The notes below the pieces were generated by a model. It worked only from the letters and a program-made list of their open reading frames with translations, was not told where the DNA came from and ran no database searches. 41,244 nucleotides of DNA, taken from NCBI GenBank assembly GCA_020356065.1, contig CP070632.1:1572799-1614042 (forward strand). The letters are read 5' to 3'. Source of the stretch: Nitrospiraceae bacterium (GTDB lineage: Bacteria > Nitrospirota > Thermodesulfovibrionia > UBA6902). The translations under genes and the position numbers were made by a program. This document shows positions 38,792-41,244 of the stretch, piece after piece (the stretch's first letter is position 1; the number at the start of each line of letters is the position of its first letter).

Positions 38792-39211
38792 TTAATCCCC
38801 TATAATCTTAACCAGCACCCTCTTTCTCCGTCTGCCGTCAAACTCTCCGTAAAAAATCTGTTCCCATGTACCAAAGTCAAGGTTGCCTCCTGTAACCGCT
38901 ACTACCACTTCACGACCCATGACCTGTCTTTTCAGGTGAGCATCTCCGTTATCTTCACCTGTGCGATTATGCTGATATTGAGATATTGGCTCATGGGGTG
39001 CAAGTTTCTCAAGCCAAACGTCATAGTCAAGATGAAGACCAGACTCATTATCATTAATAAAAACTGAAGCGGTGATATGCATGGCATTAACCAGAGCAAG
39101 CCCCTCTTTTATGCCGCTCTCTCTCAGGCATTCATTGACCTGTGGCGTAATATTTATAAATGCCCGCCGTGATGGTATGTCAAACCACAGCTCTTTTCTA
39201 AATGATTTCAT
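38792..39211 (-). CDS. YjbQ/UPF0047 family protein
   Basis: A 139-residue protein of the widespread YjbQ family, some members of which have weak thiamine-phosphate synthase activity in vitro; the true role is not settled. It has [76 protein letters not shown] and [15 protein letters not shown], the family's conserved His, Glu and Gly blocks. AAGGAGG precedes the start. Confidence 0.92.
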   Translation of the reverse strand: MKSFRKELWFDIPSRRAFINITPQVNECLRESGIKEGLALVNAMHITASVFINDNESGLHLDYDVWLEKLAPHEPISQYQHNRTGEDNGDAHLKRQVMGREVVVAVTGGNLDFGTWEQIFYGEFDGRRRKRVLVKIIGD

Positions 39212-39285
39212 GTATCCTCCTTATCAGAGTCATCGGCCAAGCCTGCCGGGAGACAGATCAGAAATGATGTATCATTTTATAATGA

Positions 39286-39801
39286 TCATCCCTGTATCAT
39301 ACTGATTATTTTTTTAGCAGCATCCTTGGGAGATATCAGTTCAGAGTCAATAACAAGATCAGGGTGATCAGGCTCTTCGTATTCCACATTAAGACCGGGC
39401 ACCGGAGCACCTTCTCTGCCCCTGTCATAAATGTCTTTCGGAGCTGCATGTGTGTCAAGCCTGGTTTTCTCTCTCTCAATACATACATCCAGAGGACATT
39501 TCAGATAGACCTCAAAAAAAACCGGCAGCAGTTTTCTTGCAATTTCTCTCCATATTTTCCTGTTTGCCGTGGCATCAATAATTACATTATGTCCCAATTC
39601 AGCCACTGTTTTGGCGGTGTACACCAGGGCCTTGTAAACATATTCTCTTTCATTACCTGAGAACGTGGGAGAAGGCGTTACAATTTTTCTCAGCTCATCA
39701 GAGTTTAAAATCACTGTTTCAGGCATTTTTTTCTTAAGCTCGATAGCAACAGAACTTTTTCCGCATCCGGGAAGGCCGGTTATCCATATCACCCATGACA
39801 T
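39286..39801 (-). CDS. Adenylylsulfate-kinase-like P-loop kinase
   Basis: A 171-residue kinase related to CysC. The P-loop is GLPGCGKSS; NSDELRKIV replaces the usual D-G-D-x-x-R block, and IYDRGREGAPVPGLNVEYEEPDHPDLVID matches the CysC closing region. The segment IIDATANRKIWR stands where APS kinases have S-F-I-S-P-x-R, so the acceptor may not be APS. No sulfurylase gene lies nearby. TATAAT ends six bases before the ATG and no Shine-Dalgarno is seen. Confidence 0.82.
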   Translation of the reverse strand: MSWVIWITGLPGCGKSSVAIELKKKMPETVILNSDELRKIVTPSPTFSGNEREYVYKALVYTAKTVAELGHNVIIDATANRKIWREIARKLLPVFFEVYLKCPLDVCIEREKTRLDTHAAPKDIYDRGREGAPVPGLNVEYEEPDHPDLVIDSELISPKDAAKKIISMIQG

Positions 39802-40155
39802 GGATATATTATACTTTAGATGAATATGAAGTGATAATTGTGATACTAAATAAAGTTGGTAACCGCTGTAATAAATATTATACGTATACCATCATTTATA
39901 TGTTTATCAGTGATCTGTAGCCCCATCCCGAATTGAAGACTCGTCGATTTTTAGTCATAATTTCGAAAGATATTCATTCTGCAGTAACCGTTTTAACTCT
40001 TCGGGAATAAAGACAGTGAGAAGAGAGCAGAATTCAATCCGAAACGGGCTCTGCGAATGGGAAGGAAAAATTTTCTTGCCATCGCGTATTCTTTATTCTC
40101 CTGAAACCGAACATAAATCTTAATTCGATCATATACATTTTATATAATATATACC
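39802..40155. other. 354-nt divergent spacer
   Basis: It separates the kinase gene from DUF4416. Each edge has a -10 box close to a start codon: on the minus strand TATAAT at 39808-39813 with TTATCA at 39832-39837, and on the plus strand TATAAT at 40143-40148. The middle holds a minus-strand frame (about 39955-40100) whose translation ends FIPEELKRLLQNEYLSKL but has no start codon; it may be a decayed gene end. Confidence 0.5.
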
Positions 40156-40680
40156 ATGGGTAATATAAGCGAACCAACTCCGGTGAAACTGTTTGTCGGG
40201 ATGCTGTCAAGCGAGGGACCACTTTTTGCAGCTGTAGTCAATCAACTGCAGAAAATCTTTGGAGAAATCGATCTTGAAAGCCCTGAATGGCCATGGGAAT
40301 TTACGAAATACTATGCAAGAGAAATGGGGGAAGGGTTAAAAAGGAAATTTGTTTTTTTTAAAAAACCGATTCATCCCGGAGAGATATCAGATATCAAAGT
40401 AAAGACCAATGATATTGAAAAACAGTTTCTCAGAAATGAAGGGGGCCGAAAGATTAACCTGGATCCGGGGTATCTTGACAGTGCAAAGCTTGTTCTTGTT
40501 TCCACCAAAAACTTCTCCCACAGGATGTATCTTGATAAAGGCATATACGGGGAAGTTACCCTTATGTACTCTGGTGATAATTATCAGCCCCTTCCCTACA
40601 CATTTCCAGATTATAAATCAGATGAATATCTTGCAGTTTTTAATGAAGCAAGGAGGCTTTTTAAGGAAAGGTTTAAGTAA
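40156..40680 (+). CDS. DUF4416 family protein
   Basis: A 174-residue cytoplasmic protein of unknown function. It shows the family pattern: PVKLFVGMLSSEGPLF, then FGEIDLESPEWPWEFTKYYAREMG, GRKINLDPGYLDSAKLVLVSTKN, HRMYLDKGIYGEVTLMY and YTFPDYKSDEYL. DUF4416 is common in Planctomycetota, Nitrospirota and related phyla. TATAAT ends seven bases before the ATG, with no Shine-Dalgarno. Confidence 0.9.
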   Translation: MGNISEPTPVKLFVGMLSSEGPLFAAVVNQLQKIFGEIDLESPEWPWEFTKYYAREMGEGLKRKFVFFKKPIHPGEISDIKVKTNDIEKQFLRNEGGRKINLDPGYLDSAKLVLVSTKNFSHRMYLDKGIYGEVTLMYSGDNYQPLPYTFPDYKSDEYLAVFNEARRLFKERFK

Positions 40681-40951
40681 TATTAGGACATGCACATTTC
40701 CGTTTTTTTGTATTTATTCTTGTCTTTCTGATATAGCAGAGACGTAAGAGTTTTCATCTGGATTGTATTTATTCATTCAGTTGTGAAGCTGCATCTTCGA
40801 ATTATATGGTCCTTCCAGAGCGTGTTCATTGACTTGAAATAATTCTGTATCTTGATTATTCTTTACTATACGTATTGCGCAATTACCCAGTAACTTTTTC
40901 TGCATGTAACCGGAAACCAATAAATTCAGAGACAAAAATAAAGGGGCATTT

Positions 40952-41244
40952 TTGAGAGTACTGCTTATCTCATTGCAGACAAATTCATACCTTACCGGCC
41001 TCAAGTATATTGCCTCAAATGTCATTGCACACGGACATGATGCCAGGATACTGTTCCTGCCGGGGTATATGGAAGAGAGGTTATCTCCTGAGATCAAGCG
41101 CTTTATCAATGATTATGCCCCGGACCTTATCGGGATAGGACTTATGTCGATAGAGTATTACCCTTCAAGGAACATTACTGATTTATTGAAGGAGTCTTTT
41201 GCTATTCCATTAATCTGGGGTGGGGTCCACGCAATCATGAGTCC
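40952..41244 (+). CDS. B12-binding domain protein, 5' part (cut by window end)
   Basis: An open frame running off the window edge. From TTG at 40952 it reads (M)RVLLISLQTNSYLTGLKYIA, then IAHGHDARILFLPG, YAPDLIGIGLMSIEYYP and IPLIWGGVHAIMS. Secondary elements and the IGIGLMS and WGGVHA segments match the cobalamin-binding N-terminus of B12/radical SAM proteins, so the radical SAM core is expected past the edge. AAAGGGG lies before the TTG, and TTGAAA-N17-TATTCT (40834-40862) may be its promoter. Confidence 0.8.
   Translation, partial: MRVLLISLQTNSYLTGLKYIASNVIAHGHDARILFLPGYMEERLSPEIKRFINDYAPDLIGIGLMSIEYYPSRNITDLLKESFAIPLIWGGVHAIMS

Noticed and set aside
40777-41109. 110-codon minus-strand ORF at the right end
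   Set aside because: It overlaps the plus-strand B12-binding gene, which has clear motifs and a ribosome site; the minus frame has none.

Overview
This window is a chromosomal segment of a Gram-negative-type bacterium at moderate GC. It carries ordinary housekeeping genes and no phage, integron or large island. The gene mix fits a Planctomycetota/Brocadiales-like (anammox-type) lineage: a full Na+-NQR operon, a PPi-type phosphofructokinase, bacterial myo-inositol-1-phosphate synthase, bactofilin, DUF4416, DUF5658 and a selenocysteine-containing SelD. That assignment is inference from gene content only; no rRNA or tRNA gene was recognised here.

Layout. 33-9406 (minus strand) reads as a histidine kinase and NarL-type regulator, then nqrABCDEF, a CBS-pair protein and an NqrM-like maturation protein, i.e. 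a sodium-pumping NADH:quinone reductase with a candidate regulator in front of it. 10081-13559 holds a DUF5658 membrane protein, a membrane-anchored metallophosphoesterase, an orphan ParA ATPase and smpB. 13621-18721 (minus) holds gapA-pgk, then the classic rpsB-tsf-pyrH-frr translation operon. 19020-26051 (mostly plus) holds a small lipoprotein, bactofilin, a flippase-like membrane protein, a creatininase-family amidohydrolase, an unknown protein, an MBL-fold hydrolase, an HDAC-family deacetylase and hisC-hisB. 26238-31803 holds PPi-type pfk, then an fba-acp-fabF operon flanked by two copies of a palindromic repeat, then ino1. 32009-38779 holds scpA, a HEAT protein, selD (UGA at codon 15), a PHP phosphoesterase, TPR proteins, a B12/radical SAM protein and DUF2914. 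The right end holds yjbQ, an APS-kinase-like P-loop kinase, DUF4416 and the start of a second B12-binding protein cut by the window edge.

How the genes connect. Fba, PPi-PFK, GapA and Pgk together cover much of central glycolysis/gluconeogenesis. Ino1 draws on the same hexose-phosphate pool. The Nqr complex supplies respiratory sodium export and appears next to its own maturation factor; the flavin transferase ApbE is not in the window.

Most notable observations: (1) selD is a selenoprotein gene with an in-frame UGA and a hairpin at bSECIS distance, so its conventional ORF is truncated. (2) selD and the divergent PHP gene share a back-to-back promoter whose -35 boxes are the arms of a 29-bp palindrome; a near-identical palindrome lies before a TPR gene 3.6 kb away. 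(3) Several genes have a -10 box only 6-9 nt before ATG and no Shine-Dalgarno, suggesting leaderless mRNAs. (4) Two ~190-bp MITE-like elements flank fba-acp-fabF, and a REPIN-like double hairpin lies before the HDAC gene.
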